Assembly (NCBI GenBank): GCA_000416085.1
Contig: KE356579.1
Location: 2,494,189 to 2,501,144, forward strand
DNA length: 6,956 bases
Direction: 5' to 3'
Source of the DNA: a halophilic archaeon J07HX64
GTDB lineage: Archaea; Halobacteriota; Halobacteria; Halobacteriales; Haloarculaceae
The notes under the pieces were generated by a model, which saw nothing but the letters and a program-made list of their open reading frames with translations, was not told the DNA's origin and searched no databases. Position numbers and translations under genes: made by a program. Shown here piece by piece: positions 5,421-6,956 of the stretch. The stretch's first letter is position 1. Each line of letters begins with the position of its first letter.

Positions 5421-6188
5421 TCAGAAGATGTCCAGAGGGTCCTCCTCGAGCAAGAACCCGGTTCCGGCAGCAGCGAGCGCCGTCCCGACTGTGATGCCGA
5501 GCACCGCAGGTATCTCGTCACCGGCTTCGACACCTGCCGTGGGGCCTTGGAGGCTTGCGGCTGCACCTGCACTGTTCCCCCCACTCGGATCGAAGAGGAT
5601 CATGAACAGGAGCAGTAGCACCGAGATGGCGAGGATACCGGCCGCGGCCGCTATCCCCGCTGCTTTCGCGGGGCTCTGCATCGTCGTGTCTGTCCTGTAG
5701 TAGTATATCCCGAGCACCGCGCCGGCGAGCGGCCCGAATCTGACCAGACTGCTAAGCGCCCCTCTCGCCGAGCTGAACAGTTCGTTGTTAGTATTCACAA
5801 TCTGGGAGGCATCACCCCCGAGCAGGGCACCGAGCAGTGCGGTGACGAATACCCCTAGTCCAACGATCGCGTAGGTGAGCACGCCGAATATGGCGAACTT
5901 TACCTCCTCGCTCCGATCACCTCCGGTTGCTGGCGGCCGCCGGTTTCTCGGTGGCTGCCGTCCCTGCGGCGGCGGTTGCTGGCCCTGCGGTGGTTGCTGG
6001 CCCTGTGGTGGTTGCTGGCCCTGCGGTGGTTGCCGGTCCTGTGGTGGCTGCTGACCCTGTGGTGGTTGCCGGTCCTGTGGTTGCTGACCCTGCGGTGGTT
6101 GCCGGTCCTGCGGTTGCTGACCCTGCGGTGGTTGCTCCTCTCGCTCCCGTTCGCTCTGGTCATCCGTCCTGTTGTTCCGCTCCGACAT
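5421..6188 (-). CDS. Membrane protein with Pro/Gln-rich repeat N-terminus and four hydrophobic segments
   Basis: The 255-residue product starts with a charged stretch (residues 1-18), then residues 19-80 are tandem repeats of PPQGQQ and PPQGQQPQDRQ units, surely disordered. After a basic segment (RQPPRNRRPPATGGDRSEE) come four hydrophobic segments at about 96-124, 146-164, 174-200 and 226-247, with little in the way of soluble loops. The protein ends LLEEDPLDIF. Similar haloarchaeal proteins with a low-complexity N-terminus and a small membrane domain are known, but I cannot assign a function. The repeats could act as a flexible arm for binding partners (inference). The ATG at 6188 sits 28 bases from a strong TATA box, consistent with a leaderless transcript. 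The gene is convergent with the Rieske gene and divergent from the gene at 6402. Confidence 0.9.
   Translation of the reverse strand: MSERNNRTDDQSEREREEQPPQGQQPQDRQPPQGQQPQDRQPPQGQQPPQDRQPPQGQQPPQGQQPPQGQQPPPQGRQPPRNRRPPATGGDRSEEVKFAIFGVLTYAIVGLGVFVTALLGALLGGDASQIVNTNNELFSSARGALSSLVRFGPLAGAVLGIYYYRTDTTMQSPAKAAGIAAAAGILAISVLLLLFMILFDPSGGNSAGAAASLQGPTAGVEAGDEIPAVLGITVGTALAAAGTGFLLEEDPLDIF
5955..6138 (-). repeat. In-frame tandem minisatellite encoding Pro/Gln repeats
   Basis: Units of 18 bases (CCACCGCAGGGCCAGCAA and variants, encoding PPQGQQ) alternate with 33-base units that add a CAGGACCGG piece encoding QDR. All unit lengths are multiples of three, so gain or loss of units keeps the frame. 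Copies are nearly identical at DNA level, suggesting recent expansion. Confidence 0.85.
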
Positions 6189-6212
6189 TATCTATACTGG
6201 TGGCTTAGGTCA

Positions 6213-6220
6213 CATATAAA
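6213..6220 (-). promoter_or_regulatory. TATA box for the Pro/Gln-repeat membrane gene
   Basis: On the minus strand TTTATATG is centred 28 bases before the ATG at 6188 and matches the archaeal TATA consensus well. Transcription would begin at or next to the start codon, giving a leaderless mRNA. Confidence 0.7.
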
Positions 6221-6347
6221 TCTGATGGGGACATTAGGTGTCGTCGGGTGACGGCCCCGTGGCACGTGCGCACGGAGCGGGTTGAGACGGTAGTCCGGTC
6301 AAAGAGGAGTCGCAGTGAACGTTCGTTCCGGTGTCAGGTCCGGGAAC

Positions 6348-6365
6348 GTCAGACGTGCGTCTGAC
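6348..6365 (+). promoter_or_regulatory. 18-base inverted repeat, likely operator of the gene at 6402
   Basis: GTCAGACG-TG-CGTCTGAC is a perfect repeat with eight-base arms and a two-base spacer. It lies directly upstream of a T-rich element (GTTTTGAG, 6371-6378) centred about 28 bases before the ATG at 6402, where a homodimeric helix-turn-helix regulator could block or aid binding of TFB/TBP. Nearby are a palindrome GAACGTTC (6317-6324) and an imperfect repeat GTTCCGG/CCGGGAAC (6325-6347). Confidence 0.5.
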
Positions 6366-6401
6366 CAACCGTTTTGAGTGGCGAGAGGCAAACTGTCGAC
6401 G

Positions 6402-6956
6402 ATGACAAGTCTCGACGACGCCTACGACCGGCGGTGGGACCGGTTGCGCGACCCCCATCGAGTTGGAGCGGGACTGGTGCTCGTCGGTGTCGGAGCGCTC
6501 GCGGTGCTCGCCGCGATGGTGCTGGTAGCGCTCGAACCCGGGAGCAAGGGAGCAAAGAGGACCGCCGGTATCGCCGCAGGGCTCGGGGTGCCCACGATGT
6601 TGCTCGGGGTGGTGGTAGTGTTGCAGGCGAGCAGACGGGACCGTCTCGGCGTGCTCGCCGGGGCAGGACTGACCCTCGTCGGTGTCGCGCTGTTCTGGGT
6701 CGCCTACCCCGACAGATGGACACGGACCGCCGATCCGCTGGCGTTCGAGACGCTTGCTGTGTACGCCACAGGCTGTGCGGTCGGTCTGTGGTTCGTGTTC
6801 AGCGCACTCGCCTCCACCCGACTCCGGAACGACCCGCAGGGAACGGTCGAACTCGAGGTTGTTCGCGAGGACGAGACACGAAGGGTCGAGGTCAGCACCG
6901 ACCGGTATCAGGAGATAGTCGGTGACGGCGGGAGTGCCGAGATGGTGCTCTCGGAG
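6402..6956 (+). CDS. Four-helix haloarchaeal membrane protein with soluble C-terminal part (3' end cut by window)
   Basis: From ATG 6402 the frame is open for 185 codons to the window edge. A short polar N-terminus (MTSLDDAYDRRWDRLRDPHR) is followed by hydrophobic segments at about 20-44, 53-75, 82-102 and 115-137. Residues 138-185 are soluble and beta-like (TVELEVVREDETRRVEV). The phrases GLGVPTMLLGVVVVL, GVALFWVAYPDRW and TRLRNDPQGTVELEV match my memory of a conserved haloarchaeal membrane family annotated as hypothetical or, loosely, permease; no transport function is shown. The start fits a leaderless transcript, since a T-rich element is about 28 bases upstream and no Shine-Dalgarno sequence is present. 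It is divergent from the Pro/Gln-repeat membrane gene, separated by 213 bases. Confidence 0.88.
   Translation, partial: MTSLDDAYDRRWDRLRDPHRVGAGLVLVGVGALAVLAAMVLVALEPGSKGAKRTAGIAAGLGVPTMLLGVVVVLQASRRDRLGVLAGAGLTLVGVALFWVAYPDRWTRTADPLAFETLAVYATGCAVGLWFVFSALASTRLRNDPQGTVELEVVREDETRRVEVSTDRYQEIVGDGGSAEMVLSE

Noticed and set aside
5955..6138. CRISPR-like array
   Set aside because: Units are directly adjacent without unique spacers and all lengths are multiples of three within a gene.
5927..6251. Plus-strand repetitive frames rich in Val/Ala/Gly or Leu/Trp
   Set aside because: They are the antisense reading of the Pro/Gln repeat codons.

Overview
The window looks like a chromosomal or plasmid segment of a haloarchaeon (class Halobacteria). 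The evidence is high G+C with G/C-rich third codon positions, strongly acidic predicted proteins with Asp/Glu/Gly-rich tails, small genes mostly with their own promoters, and AT-rich TATA-like boxes about 25-28 bases before several start codons, the usual arrangement of leaderless haloarchaeal transcripts. No rRNA, tRNA, transposase or CRISPR array is visible.

Layout. (1) 1-1914, minus strand: a large pentapeptide-repeat protein with an N-terminal Cys/His cluster, about 400 residues of Phe-rich repeats, and a C-terminal region turning into a membrane segment where the window ends. (2) 1915-2349: non-coding, with a promoter for gene 1, a degenerate direct repeat and a hairpin that shows a strong Shine-Dalgarno sequence in its loop. 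(3) 2350-2934, plus: an acidic conserved haloarchaeal protein of unknown function. (4) 2935-3330: non-coding, with a possible structured RNA. (5) 3331-3530, plus: a small two-helix membrane protein that can only be read with one frameshift. It overlaps (6) 3523-4275, plus: an acidic, helical, phasin-like coiled-coil protein. (7) 4427-4843, plus: a stand-alone Rieske [2Fe-2S] protein. (8) 4844-5420: no intact gene; a possible decayed minus-strand membrane-protein gene and a terminator region. (9) 5421-6188, minus: a membrane protein with a Pro/Gln-rich repeat N-terminus and four hydrophobic segments. (10) 6189-6401: divergent promoter region rich in palindromes. (11) 6402 to the right edge, plus: a four-helix membrane protein with a soluble tail, incomplete.

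The genes do not form one obvious pathway. Only the Rieske protein has a recognisable redox chemistry. The others are membrane, repeat or coiled-coil proteins typical of poorly characterised haloarchaeal families. The only clear translational coupling is between the small membrane protein and the coiled-coil protein (overlap ATGAGTGA). I see no convincing new multi-gene system. The best leads are the frameshifted small gene, the possible structured RNA at 3146-3239, the hairpin-presented ribosome binding site, and the 18-bp inverted repeat before the last gene.
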